From Actinomadura roseirufa (GTDB lineage: Bacteria > Actinomycetota > Actinomycetes > Streptosporangiales > Streptosporangiaceae), in assembly GCF_900659635.1 (NCBI RefSeq), contig NZ_CAACVB010000019.1, forward strand, positions 1 through 61,052: a stretch of DNA of 61,052 bases, written 5' to 3'. Every line of letters starts with the position of its first letter. Within the stretch, counting starts at the first letter, position 1. The notes beneath the pieces were generated by a model, which was not told the origin of the DNA, ran no database searches, and saw only the letters and a program-made list of their open reading frames with translations. The position numbers and the translations under genes are program-made. Shown one piece after another: positions 42,418 to 50,184 of the stretch.

Positions 42418-43392
42418 ATGCGCGATCCGTCCGGACGGCTGCTCCGGCTGCTGTCCCTCCTGCAGACCTCTCGCGAGTGGCCGGGCGCCGAGCTTGCCGA
42501 ACGGCTGGGCGTCACCGCCCGCACCGTCAGGCGCGACGTCGACCGGCTGCGCGAGCTGGGCTATCCCGTCCACGCCACGCGCGGCAACACCGGCGGATAC
42601 CGGCTCACCGCGGGCACGGCGATGCCGCCGCTGCTCCTTGACGACGAAGAGGCCGTCGCCATCGCCCTGGGGCTCCGCACCGCCGCCGCCAACGCGGTCT
42701 CGGGCATCGAGGACGCGTCGCCGCGGGCCCTGGCCAAGCTGGAGCAGGTCCTCCCGCACCGGCTGCGGCATCGAGTGGCGGCACTGACCGAGGCGGCGGT
42801 CGCGCTCCCCGCGCGGGACGGCGGCGTCCCACCCGCCGACCCCGGCGTCCTCGCCGCGCTGGCGGCCGCCTGCGTCGCCCACGAGCGGACGCGGTTCGGC
42901 CACACCCGCGCCGACGGCGCCACCGCGCGGCGCGTCGTCCAGCCGCACCGGCTGGTCGCCGCGGGCCGCCGCTGGTACCTGGTGGCCTTCGACGAGGACA
43001 GGGCGGACTGGCGCCTGTTCCGGGTGGACCGCGTCACCGAGCCGCACCGCACCGGTGTCCGCCTCCCGCCCCGCGAGCTGCCGGGCGGCGCCGACGCGGT
43101 CACGTGGGCGATGGACGCGCTGGCGGGCGGGTCGGGCACCATACGGGCACGGGTGCGCCTGCACGTCCCGGTCGAGGAGGCGTCGGCTCGGGTCACCGCC
43201 TGGCAGGGCGTCCTGGAACCGGTGGACGATCGGTCGTGCCTGCTGCACACCCAGTCCGACTCGATGCGGTTCCTCGCCTACCGGGTCACGCTGCTGGACG
43301 TCGACTACACCCTGCTCGACCCGCCCGAGCTGGCCGTTCACCTGGACACCATCGCCCGTCGCGCGTCCGCCGCGACCGCGTCGTTCAGGTGA
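42418..43392 (+). CDS. YafY-type HTH/WYL-domain regulator, paralogue of 11921
   Basis: 324 residues: GRLLRLLSLLQTSREWPGAE, LAERLGVTARTVRRDVDRL, WYL motif RRWYLVAFDEDRADWRLFRV, and a WCX C-terminus. It is very similar along its length to the regulator at 11921-12901. The start at 42418 has GGAGGG only 1 base away; an ATG at 42409 is an alternative. Probably controls the divergent PPOX-like gene. Confidence 0.88.
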   Translation: MRDPSGRLLRLLSLLQTSREWPGAELAERLGVTARTVRRDVDRLRELGYPVHATRGNTGGYRLTAGTAMPPLLLDDEEAVAIALGLRTAAANAVSGIEDASPRALAKLEQVLPHRLRHRVAALTEAAVALPARDGGVPPADPGVLAALAAACVAHERTRFGHTRADGATARRVVQPHRLVAAGRRWYLVAFDEDRADWRLFRVDRVTEPHRTGVRLPPRELPGGADAVTWAMDALAGGSGTIRARVRLHVPVEEASARVTAWQGVLEPVDDRSCLLHTQSDSMRFLAYRVTLLDVDYTLLDPPELAVHLDTIARRASAATASFR

Positions 43393-44491
43393 GGCCGGCG
43401 GCGGTCCGCCCGGTGAGCATCCACCGGCTGAACGCCGCGTAGTGCCGTGCGTAGTCCTCCGGCCCGCCGGCTCCCTCGACGGCGTCGGAGAACTCTCGTA
43501 CCCGCTCGAAACGGGACAGACGATCCGCCTCGTACGCCTTGAGCGCGGCTCCCTGTGAGGGGTACCGGGCGAGGGCGCGGACGAGCACGCCGACGTCCTC
43601 GACGCCGAGCGTCCCGCCCGCCGCGATGTGCGGCGACAGGCCGTGCGCGGCGTCGCCGGCCAGGACCACGCGCCCGGACGTCCAGCGCGGCAGCGGCGGC
43701 ACGCGCATGATCTGGTCGTGCAGGATCGCCTCGTCCGGAGTCGACTCGATCAGCTTCGTCAGCGCCTCGTTCCACCGGCCGTCGCTCAGGTGGCCGGCCC
43801 GGGCGAGGGCCTGTTCCTTCGCCGTGCCCGTCAGCGGCCCGCAGCCGAACTGGTTGACCATCCACATCACCCGGCCGCCATGGGTGCGGGCGAAGCCGCC
43901 CCGTGTGCGGTGCCGGCCGACGGTCAGCACGCTGCCCCCGGCCGGCTCGTCCCCGGACGGCACCGTCGCCCGCCACGCGTGGTGCCCCCGATGCTCCCGC
44001 GCCGGGAATCCCGGGACGAGTCCGTCCCGCACCCGGGAGTGAACGCCGTCGGCGCCCACGAGGAGGTCGGCGCGCTCGCCGGTGCCGTCCTGGAAGAGGA
44101 CGGTGACCCCGTCACCGTCCTCCTCGAAGCCGACGACCTTGCGGCCGAGCCGCAGGGACGAGGGACCGACCATGCCGGCCAGCGACTCGGTGAGCCGAGC
44201 GCGGGGCAGCAGCAGGAACTCATGGTCGGCGGCACCGGACCCGAGAGCGCGATAAGGCCGCCCAGAAGGGTCGTAGAACCAGGTCGACACGAGCGTTCCC
44301 AAATCGTTCGCCATATCGCCCGCGCCGATGTCGTCGAAAACGTCCAGGGCGTTCCGCCACAGCCCGATCGACGCACCACCGGCGCGGACCTCTCCGGCCT
44401 GCTCGCAGACCACGACGTCCGCCCCGGTCCGGCCCAGGGCCACCGCCGCCGTCAGCCCGACGATTCCCCCACCCGCGATGATCACGCGCAT
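43385..44491 (-). CDS. FAD-dependent monooxygenase (PHBH-type)
   Basis: A 368-residue class A flavoprotein: dinucleotide motif MRVIIAGGGIVGLTAAVALG, the DG motif GADGVHSRVRDGL, and second FAD motif GRVVLAGDAAHGLSPHIAAG. It hydroxylates or epoxidises small aromatic or polyketide-type molecules using NAD(P)H and O2; the substrate is not evident. The tail overlaps the convergent WYL gene by 8 bases. A dyad at 44557-44573 upstream and the LysR gene behind it suggest LysR control. Confidence 0.88.
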   Translation of the reverse strand: MRVIIAGGGIVGLTAAVALGRTGADVVVCEQAGEVRAGGASIGLWRNALDVFDDIGAGDMANDLGTLVSTWFYDPSGRPYRALGSGAADHEFLLLPRARLTESLAGMVGPSSLRLGRKVVGFEEDGDGVTVLFQDGTGERADLLVGADGVHSRVRDGLVPGFPAREHRGHHAWRATVPSGDEPAGGSVLTVGRHRTRGGFARTHGGRVMWMVNQFGCGPLTGTAKEQALARAGHLSDGRWNEALTKLIESTPDEAILHDQIMRVPPLPRWTSGRVVLAGDAAHGLSPHIAAGGTLGVEDVGVLVRALARYPSQGAALKAYEADRLSRFERVREFSDAVEGAGGPEDYARHYAAFSRWMLTGRTAAGLT

Positions 44492-44556
44492 TCCCTCGCC
44501 ACCCTTTCTCGTACCGTCGACACAAACGGTAAAAGCCCGGCGAGCCGCTTACAAAT

Positions 44557-44573
44557 GCACATTGTTGATGTGC
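44557..44573. promoter_or_regulatory. LysR-type dyad upstream of the monooxygenase
   Basis: GCACAT (44557-44562) and ATGTGC (44568-44573) pair perfectly with a 5-base spacer, a 17-bp element of LysR-box size. It lies 66 bases before the monooxygenase start in the otherwise gene-free gap 44492-44621. Confidence 0.5.
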
Positions 44574-44621
44574 CATATAACGCGGACGCATGTTGGAAAG
44601 GCGGTGAAGGCCAGGGGTGCT

Positions 44622-45530
44622 TCACTCGCCACCCGGGGGTCGGCCGGTGGACCCGACCGCCCGCCGGACCCGCGATCGCAGCCAGGTATGCGCCGCGTCG
44701 CCGTCGTACCGCCGGTGCCAGCTCATCACCAGCGGGACCGGCCGCCGTTCCAGCGGCAGCGAGAGGGCGCGCAGCCCGAGGGCCGCCGCTTCGGGCCCGG
44801 CCGCCATCGCGGGCACGGCGGCCACGAGGTCGCCCGCCGCCACCAGCCGGAGGGCCGCCGCCGTGGTGGGAACGCAGGCCACGACACGGCGGGCCAGACC
44901 CCGCGCCTCCAGGACGTCGTCGACGGGGTCGCGCAGCCGCCCGCGGCGCGACACGATGACGTGATCGGCGGCGGCATAACTCTCCCAGGTCAGCGCCGTG
45001 ATCGGGTGCCCGGTCCGCAGGACCGCGACCAGGCCGCCGGCGCCGACGACCTCCGAGCGGAGTTCCGGCCGCGGCCGGTGACCCGCCGAGACCTCCAGGT
45101 CGACGCGTCCCGACCGCAGGTCATCGGTGTCGTCCACGGGCTCGGCGAGGAACCGCAGCCGCACGCCGGGCGCCTCGGCCCGCACGGCGCCCAGCAGCAC
45201 GGGCCCCGCGGCGTCGGTGACGGCGTCGTGACAGCGCAGGGTGAAGGTCCGCTCGAGAACGGCGAGGTCGAGTTCGCGCACCGGGCTGAGCAACGCCTGC
45301 GCCTGCTCCACGAGATCGTGCACCCGTTCCCGTACCGCGATCGCGTACGGCGTCGGCAGCATCACCTGCCCCGAGCGCACGAGGATCTGATCACCGGTCG
45401 CCCGGCGGATGCGCCCCAAGGTCCGGCTCACCGCCGGCTGCGACAGCCCCAGCCGATCAGCGGCACCCCCCACGCTGCCCTCTTCAAGCAGCGCGTCGAG
45501 CGCTATCAGCAGATTCAAGTCCAGTTGCAC
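44622..45530 (-). CDS. LysR-family regulator
   Basis: 302 residues, normal for the family: helix-turn-helix LNLLIALDALLEEGSVGGAA, DRLGLSQPAVSRTLGRIRRA at the N-terminus, then a periplasmic-binding-protein-like effector domain (FTLRCHDAVTDAAGPVLLGA). The GTG at 45530 gives the canonical start (VQLDLNLL); the longer open frame to 45653 adds a non-LysR extension. It precedes the monooxygenase in the same direction. The 268-base gap to 45799 shows only short GC-rich repeats. Confidence 0.87.
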   Translation of the reverse strand: MQLDLNLLIALDALLEEGSVGGAADRLGLSQPAVSRTLGRIRRATGDQILVRSGQVMLPTPYAIAVRERVHDLVEQAQALLSPVRELDLAVLERTFTLRCHDAVTDAAGPVLLGAVRAEAPGVRLRFLAEPVDDTDDLRSGRVDLEVSAGHRPRPELRSEVVGAGGLVAVLRTGHPITALTWESYAAADHVIVSRRGRLRDPVDDVLEARGLARRVVACVPTTAAALRLVAAGDLVAAVPAMAAGPEAAALGLRALSLPLERRPVPLVMSWHRRYDGDAAHTWLRSRVRRAVGSTGRPPGGE

Positions 45531-45798
45531 TGAAAATCCGGGAGATGGTGCCCTGGTCTGGAGCGAGACCGGTCGGCCCGGCCAGAAGCGCACGTTAACG
45601 CACACGGGCCCACACGGGCCAACCTGCCTGCACACAGGCGGGTGCAAGCCCAAGACCGCTTCGAAACCTCCTTACATTCTGTGAGACCGCAAGGACACAT
45701 TGTGCATCCAGAGGCTTGCTCAGAGCTTCCATGCTGGGTGATGGTGGTCGCCCCCGGGTGGGCCATCTTTGGGTACACCCCCGACTGCGGAGGGCTCC

Positions 45799-46050
45799 GT
45801 GGCACTACGTTTCCTCGGCAAGGACCCGGAGAGCAAGGACGGTGACTCGCCTACGCTCTGGCATGACGACACCGATGACAGCGTCGTCGTGCAGGGATGG
45901 AAGGAGGAAGACCCGCTGGTGATGGCCGAACTCCTGGCTACCTCTGGACGCCACCACATCCCGCCTGGCGAGGCAGTAGTTCGGATCCCGGGCCGCCTCC
46001 TGCCGCTACTCGTGGAGTTGATGAATGACGACAGTCCCGACGCCCGCTGA
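45799..46050 (+). CDS. Small conserved actinomycete protein of the XRE/DUF6879 triad
   Basis: 83 residues: ALRFLGKDPESKDGDSPTLW, DDSVVVQGWKEEDPLVMAEL and VVRIPGRLLPLLVELM. Similar small proteins (a conserved FxGxDPxS...VxQGW pattern) accompany DUF6879 and XRE/DUF5753 genes in many actinomycetes; the role is unknown. The GTG at 45799 has CGGAGGG 4 bases upstream. It overlaps the DUF6879 gene by 26 bases. Confidence 0.75.
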   Translation: MALRFLGKDPESKDGDSPTLWHDDTDDSVVVQGWKEEDPLVMAELLATSGRHHIPPGEAVVRIPGRLLPLLVELMNDDSPDAR

Positions 46051-46549
46051 TCTCCTTCGGTCAGCACGATCCAGTGCCGTCCACTTGGAGATGCGCGACG
46101 GTTACGCCGTGGACCGAGAGGACGAGGAGTTCGCAGCGTGGAAAGCCGGCCATCGAGACGACCCAACCGACCCGGCTTCATGGTGGCGCCCGTGGCTCTC
46201 CCTCGTCCAAGATGTCGCGGCGCGTGGCGTCCAGCTCCGTCGCGCCCGTATTGTGTCGGAGCCGGTGAGCGAATACATCCGATTCGAGTATGACGGCACG
46301 TTCACCAACGTGCATGCAGGCGAGCTAGTCCGCTGGCTACCCAGGCGGCGAGCGGCCGATCTGTGCCTTCCTGGTACCGATTTCTGGCTCTTCGATGGCG
46401 AGTTGGTCATGTGGAATCATTTCGACGGGGACGGGCGGCCACAGCAGAAGGAGGTCACCACCGATTCGGCGGTGGTCAAGCTCTGCTCGTCGGCGTTCGA
46501 GGCGGTATGGGAACGCGGAGTTGATCACGCGGACTACCGGCCGGCCTGA
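46025..46549 (+). CDS. DUF6879-family protein
   Basis: 174 residues: AVHLEMRDGYAVDREDEEFA, RARIVSEPVSEYIRFEYDGT and LPGTDFWLFDGELVMWNHFD are the DUF6879 landmarks. The domain is confined mostly to actinomycetes and nearly always sits beside an XRE/DUF5753 regulator, an arrangement reminiscent of the WhiJ-like developmental gene sets. Activity is unknown. Confidence 0.8.
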   Translation: MTTVPTPADLLRSARSSAVHLEMRDGYAVDREDEEFAAWKAGHRDDPTDPASWWRPWLSLVQDVAARGVQLRRARIVSEPVSEYIRFEYDGTFTNVHAGELVRWLPRRRAADLCLPGTDFWLFDGELVMWNHFDGDGRPQQKEVTTDSAVVKLCSSAFEAVWERGVDHADYRPA

Positions 46550-46569
46550 CGTATCGGCACACCTTCATC

Positions 46570-47424
46570 GTGTCGACCACGTCGCCCTCATCCAGTGCTC
46601 AGCAGGCCCGGAAGGCTCTGGCCGACCGCCTCCGCGAACTCCGTCTCGATGCTGGTCTCACCGGCCGTGGCCTTGCCGCTGCGGCCGGATGGGACCGCAC
46701 CAAGGTAAGCAAGATCGAGCATGTGGCCCGCCCGCCCAGCAGCGAGGACATTCGCACCTGGTGCCGGGTGTGCGGCGCCGAGGACCAGGCTGCTGATCTC
46801 ATCGCGGCCCTCCGCGCCGTCGAGGGGGCCTTCAGTGAGTGGAAACGCCTCCAAAGGTCCGGGTTGCGGCGCCTCCAAGAGTCCCGGGGCAAGCTCTACG
46901 AGCGCACTCGTGTCTTCCGTGTCTACGAGCCTGGGATCGTGCCTGGTCTCTTGCAGACCCCCGAGTATGTGCGGGCGGTCCTCACCAAGGTCGGCTCCTT
47001 CCGCAGCAGCCCTACCGGCGACCTTGACGCGGCGGTTGCCGCTCGGATCGCGAGGCAGCACGTGCTACGGGATGGCGATCACCGGTTCGCGTTCCTCGTC
47101 GAGGAATCTGCCTTGTGGGTGCGCCTTGGAGGCTCCGAGGTGCTGGCCGAGCAACTCGCGCACCTTCTGGAACTCATAGGTCTGCCAAGGGTCTCCCTCG
47201 GCGTCATACCCTCGGACGCCGACCGGGAGCTCTGGCCGGTCGAGGGCTTCTGGATGTTCGATCAGGAACGGGTGTCCGTCGAGACGGTCTCTGGATGGCT
47301 GACGATCACCCAGCCCGGAGAGATCTCCCAATACGCCGCGGTTTTCGAGGAGTTCGCCGAACTGGCCGCGTACGGCGCAAAGGCGCGCCGCGTGATCAGC
47401 AACATCCGAAACACCCTGGTCTGA
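46570..47424 (+). CDS. XRE-family regulator with DUF5753
   Basis: 284 residues: helix-turn-helix ADRLRELRLDAGLTGRGLAA, AAGWDRTKVSKIEHVARPPS, then DUF5753 with RVYEPGIVPGLLQTPEYVRA and a LEESALWVRLGGSEVLAEQL core. WhiJ-type regulators of streptomycetes share this layout. The GTG at 46570 follows the DUF6879 stop by 20 bases, so the three genes are likely one operon. A long dyad follows the stop. Confidence 0.87.
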   Translation: MSTTSPSSSAQQARKALADRLRELRLDAGLTGRGLAAAAGWDRTKVSKIEHVARPPSSEDIRTWCRVCGAEDQAADLIAALRAVEGAFSEWKRLQRSGLRRLQESRGKLYERTRVFRVYEPGIVPGLLQTPEYVRAVLTKVGSFRSSPTGDLDAAVAARIARQHVLRDGDHRFAFLVEESALWVRLGGSEVLAEQLAHLLELIGLPRVSLGVIPSDADRELWPVEGFWMFDQERVSVETVSGWLTITQPGEISQYAAVFEEFAELAAYGAKARRVISNIRNTLV

Positions 47425-47428
47425 AAGC

Positions 47429-47462
47429 CACCTGCCACACATGGGCACACGTGTGGCAGGTG
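47429..47462. promoter_or_regulatory. Perfect 12-bp dyad after the XRE operon
   Basis: CACCTGCCACAC (47429-47440) and GTGTGGCAGGTG (47451-47462) pair exactly with a 10-base loop, 5 bases after the XRE stop. No T-tract follows. It could terminate the triad or act as an operator for the next gene, whose start is 65 bases on. Confidence 0.6.
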
Positions 47463-47526
47463 ACACCCAGCCCTACCTAGCGTCCTGGGCATCGCGCTAC
47501 GGGCGTTGCCCGATGAGGAGGGTGTT

Positions 47527-47868
47527 GTGGGGGCGTTGGACGGGCCGCGGGAGGCGGGGGCCGAGCGGGTGGGCGATCCGCGTGGTGCGGCGTTCGTGGC
47601 GGGGTTGGCGGGGTTGGCTCGGGGACAGCGGTTGACGGTGACCGAGCTGAGCGAGACCGGGTTTCGGGTGTCGGCGGGTCCGGAGTCGCGGTCGTTCGTG
47701 GTCGAGGCGCGGCGCCGTGACGATGACGGGGGCCGCTGGTGGTTCTGCTGGGGCGGCACGGTGTGGCTGTGCGAGGCCGACAACCCGGCCGATGCCCTGG
47801 TGCAGATCAAGGGGGCATTGCGGCGGATCGGCCCGGCGCAAGGTGGCCCGAGCCGGGAGACGTTGTGA
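47527..47868 (+). CDS. Small unknown protein, first of a pair
   Basis: 113 residues: GAAFVAGLAGLARGQRLTVT, ELSETGFRVSAGPESRSFVV and RWWFCWGGTVWLCEADNPAD, an antiparallel-strand-rich small domain with a closing helix (ALVQIKGALRRIG). The GTG at 47527 has GAGGAGGG 4 bases upstream. No family recognised. It is linked to the next gene by a 13-codon frame overlapping both. Confidence 0.6.
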   Translation: MGALDGPREAGAERVGDPRGAAFVAGLAGLARGQRLTVTELSETGFRVSAGPESRSFVVEARRRDDDGGRWWFCWGGTVWLCEADNPADALVQIKGALRRIGPAQGGPSRETL

Positions 47869-47902
47869 CCGGCGCGGTGTGGCGGGCGGGGCGGCGGCCT
47901 CG

Positions 47903-48226
47903 ATGAGCGGTGGGGCGCCGGGCGGCCGGGCGAGTGCCCGGGAGCGGCTGGGTGCGCTGGACGAGGCATTGCGGCGCAGTGGGGTGCGGACCGAGTTCAC
48001 CGGCATCGGTGTGGGTGAGCTGACGGTCGAGCGGCGGGTCAAGGTCGCCTGCCATGCGCGTCCGTGGAACGGGCCGTTGTTCTTCTGTGTGCCGTGTCCA
48101 GGCGGGCCGTGCAGGGCTCTGGGCCGGGCCGAGCAGGTCACCGAGGTGGCCGGGGTGGTGCTGCGGATGGTGCGTACCAAAGCGGACGGTGCCGACACTT
48201 CACCGGGGACGGCCGGTGGCCTGTAG
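47903..48226 (+). CDS. Small unknown protein, second of a pair
   Basis: 107 residues: SARERLGALDEALRRSGVRT, EFTGIGVGELTVERRVKVAC and RPWNGPLFFCVPCPGGPCRA, helix, strands and a small Cys-rich loop (CVPCPGGPC). No family recognised. The ATG at 47903 overlaps the stop of the preceding 13-codon frame (ATGA), so coupled translation with the 47527 gene is likely. The two look like a conserved accessory pair. Confidence 0.6.
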   Translation: MSGGAPGGRASARERLGALDEALRRSGVRTEFTGIGVGELTVERRVKVACHARPWNGPLFFCVPCPGGPCRALGRAEQVTEVAGVVLRMVRTKADGADTSPGTAGGL

Positions 48227-48307
48227 TGCTCTGGGCTGAAGCGCTCCCGTACCGCCGACCCCGATGTCCGCCGGCGTCCTGCGCGGCCGTTCCAGGTCAG
48301 AAGGCCG

Positions 48308-48808
48308 TCAGCGCAGGGACGTGTCGCCCAGTGATTCCAGCAGCGTGCGCAGCAGGCCGGCCAGCCGGTCGCGGTCGGCGGGTTCCAGCGCGGCCAGCAG
48401 GCGGTCCTCGTTGGCGACGTGCAGGCCGACCACCTCGTCCACGAGGGCGAGCCCCTCGGCGGTCAGCCTGATCCGCACGGACCGCCGGTCCCCGGTGTCG
48501 CGGATCCGCTCGGCGAGCCCCCGGGCCTCCAGCCGGTCGATCCGGTTGGTGATGGCGCCGGAGGTCACCATCGCGGCCTTCAGTAGAGCCCCCGCCGTCA
48601 GCTCGTAGGGGGCGCCGGAGCGACGCAGCGTGGCGAGCACGTCGAACTCCCAGCCCTCCAGGCCCCGGGCGGCGAAGAAGTCCTTGAGTTCGCGGTTGAG
48701 CACCAGGTGCGCCCGGGAGATCCGGCCGATGACGCCCATCGGCCGGGCGTCCAGGTCGGGCCGCTCGCGCGCCCACTGGGCCAGCACCTCGTCAACGGCG
48801 TCCGCCAC
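48308..48808 (-). CDS. MarR-family regulator
   Basis: 166 residues: helices ISRAHLVLNRELKDFFAARG, DNA-reading ELTAGALLKAAMVTSGAITN and RIDRLEARGLAERIRDTGDR with the wing RRSVRIRLTAEGLALV. The GTG at 48808 has GGAGGG upstream. An AT-rich dyad overlaps its promoter. It is followed at 48910 upstream by the MFS gene on the same strand, which it may control. Confidence 0.87.
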   Translation of the reverse strand: MADAVDEVLAQWARERPDLDARPMGVIGRISRAHLVLNRELKDFFAARGLEGWEFDVLATLRRSGAPYELTAGALLKAAMVTSGAITNRIDRLEARGLAERIRDTGDRRSVRIRLTAEGLALVDEVVGLHVANEDRLLAALEPADRDRLAGLLRTLLESLGDTSLR

Positions 48809-48818
48809 CGCGCCCTCC

Positions 48819-48838
48819 CTTAATGTCTCAATATTAAG
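48819..48838. promoter_or_regulatory. Candidate MarR operator
   Basis: CTTAAT (48819-48824) and ATTAAG (48833-48838) pair perfectly across 8 bases, 10 bases upstream of the MarR start in a strongly AT-rich patch. Typical of autoregulated MarR genes. Confidence 0.6.
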
Positions 48839-48909
48839 ATTATCGATGAACCTCCATTGCCGTGACCGATCATGGCGAAACGCCGGCGGTCCCGCCCAGG
48901 GCGGGATGA

Positions 48910-50124
48910 TCAGATCGGCGTGTCCGAGAGCACCTCGGCGGCGGGGTCCGCGTCCGCTTGCGCGGCGGGCTTGCGGCGGAGCCCGGGGGCGAGGGCGACG
49001 GTGACCGCGATCGACGTCGCGGCCATGATCGTGATGCCGGTGCCGGCCGAGGTCCGCTCCGCGACCGCGCCCGCGAGGGCGGCGCCCACGCCCTGCATGG
49101 CGAGCATGCCCGAGGAGTGCAGGCCGAGGGCGTGCCCGCTGAGCTCGTCCGGCGTGATCTCCATCAGCCGGTCCTGCATCAGCAGGGTGGCCGCGTAGCC
49201 GACGGTCGCGAAGACCACCGCGATCGCGGCGATCGGCACCGCCGGGTGGAACACGAAGACCAGGTGCGGCGCGGCCAGCAGCAACCGCAGCGGCGCCTCC
49301 AGCCGGGCCCGCCACTCCCGCGGGACGAACCGGCCGGCGAGGGTGTCCCCGGCGAGCATCCCCACGGCGCCGCAGGCGAACAGGACCCCCGCGTCACCGG
49401 GGGCGTAGGGGACGTACAGCGACTCGCACCCGACGATCAGCCCGTTCGGGACCCACAGGGCCAGGTAGACGTAGCGGCGCCGCTTGGACGACCACAGCAG
49501 GGCGTTGGTGCGCCAGGTCTCGGCGGCCGACGCCCGGCCCGTGGCGCGCGGCGGCCGGCCCGCCAGGCCGAACCGCGCGACCACCGCGGCCAGGAGGTAC
49601 AGGCCCGCGCCCACGAGCAGTGTCACGCGCGGCGAAAGGGCCGCCACGAGGCCGCCGCCCGCGGCGAACCCGACGATCTGCATTCCGCCGGCCGACATGT
49701 TGAGGACGGAGCGGCCGAGCAGGTAGCCGTCCCGCGCGAGCATCTCGTTGAGGAGCCCGTACCGGACGCCGCCGCCGAGGGACGCGGTGACGCCCAGCGC
49801 AAGCACGATCGCGAAGGTCCCCCACACGGGCATGCCGGGCACCGCCTGCGCGGCGGTGCCGAGGGCGAACAGCAGCGCCAGGCCGGTCAGCGCGCCGCGC
49901 GGGGGAAGCCGGTCGGCCGCCGACAGCAGCGTCGTCGCGCCGATCAGCTGGGCCAGCGACGGCCCGAACATCGCGAGGGAGGACAGCAGGGGCGAGCCCG
50001 TCGAGGAGTAGACCATGGTGCCCAGGGCCAGCCCGCTCACGGTCTGCGCCGCGACCTGCCCGGAGGAGGTGAGGAACAGCGGCGTGAACTCCGGCGTCCG
50101 GAAGAGTTCTCGGTACGTGCGCAT
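48910..50124 (-). CDS. MFS transporter
   Basis: A 404-residue, 12-helix MFS protein: MRTYRELFRTPEFTPLFLTS start, GLALGTMVYSSTGSPLLSSL, long MFS helices and a GMLAMQGVGAALAGAVAERT segment, as in actinomycete MFS_1 proteins. It has no clear ribosome binding site. Divergent from a C-terminal-ArsR regulator (50185) and upstream of a MarR gene on the same strand. Confidence 0.82.
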   Translation of the reverse strand: MRTYRELFRTPEFTPLFLTSSGQVAAQTVSGLALGTMVYSSTGSPLLSSLAMFGPSLAQLIGATTLLSAADRLPPRGALTGLALLFALGTAAQAVPGMPVWGTFAIVLALGVTASLGGGVRYGLLNEMLARDGYLLGRSVLNMSAGGMQIVGFAAGGGLVAALSPRVTLLVGAGLYLLAAVVARFGLAGRPPRATGRASAAETWRTNALLWSSKRRRYVYLALWVPNGLIVGCESLYVPYAPGDAGVLFACGAVGMLAGDTLAGRFVPREWRARLEAPLRLLLAAPHLVFVFHPAVPIAAIAVVFATVGYAATLLMQDRLMEITPDELSGHALGLHSSGMLAMQGVGAALAGAVAERTSAGTGITIMAATSIAVTVALAPGLRRKPAAQADADPAAEVLSDTPI

Positions 50125-50164
50125 GGAACCGGAGTTTCGGGCCCGTCCCGCGACCGCCGGTAGA

Positions 50165-50184
50165 GTTTCGCGAGGAGGCGAAAC
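50165..50184 (+). promoter_or_regulatory. Dyad enclosing the ribosome binding site
   Basis: GTTTCGC (50165-50171) and GCGAAAC (50178-50184) pair perfectly; the 6-base loop is GAGGAG, the ribosome binding site of the next gene, whose ATG begins at 50185. It may act as a DNA operator for the encoded regulator, an RNA hairpin presenting the site, or both. TAGAGT at 50161-50166 could be its -10. Confidence 0.6.

Noticed and set aside
39484..43341. A 1285-codon open frame on the minus strand
   Set aside because: It is antisense to the UvrA-like, PPOX-like and WYL genes. Its translation is Gly/Arg/Gln/Asp-rich with no domain, the usual shadow of high-GC coding DNA.
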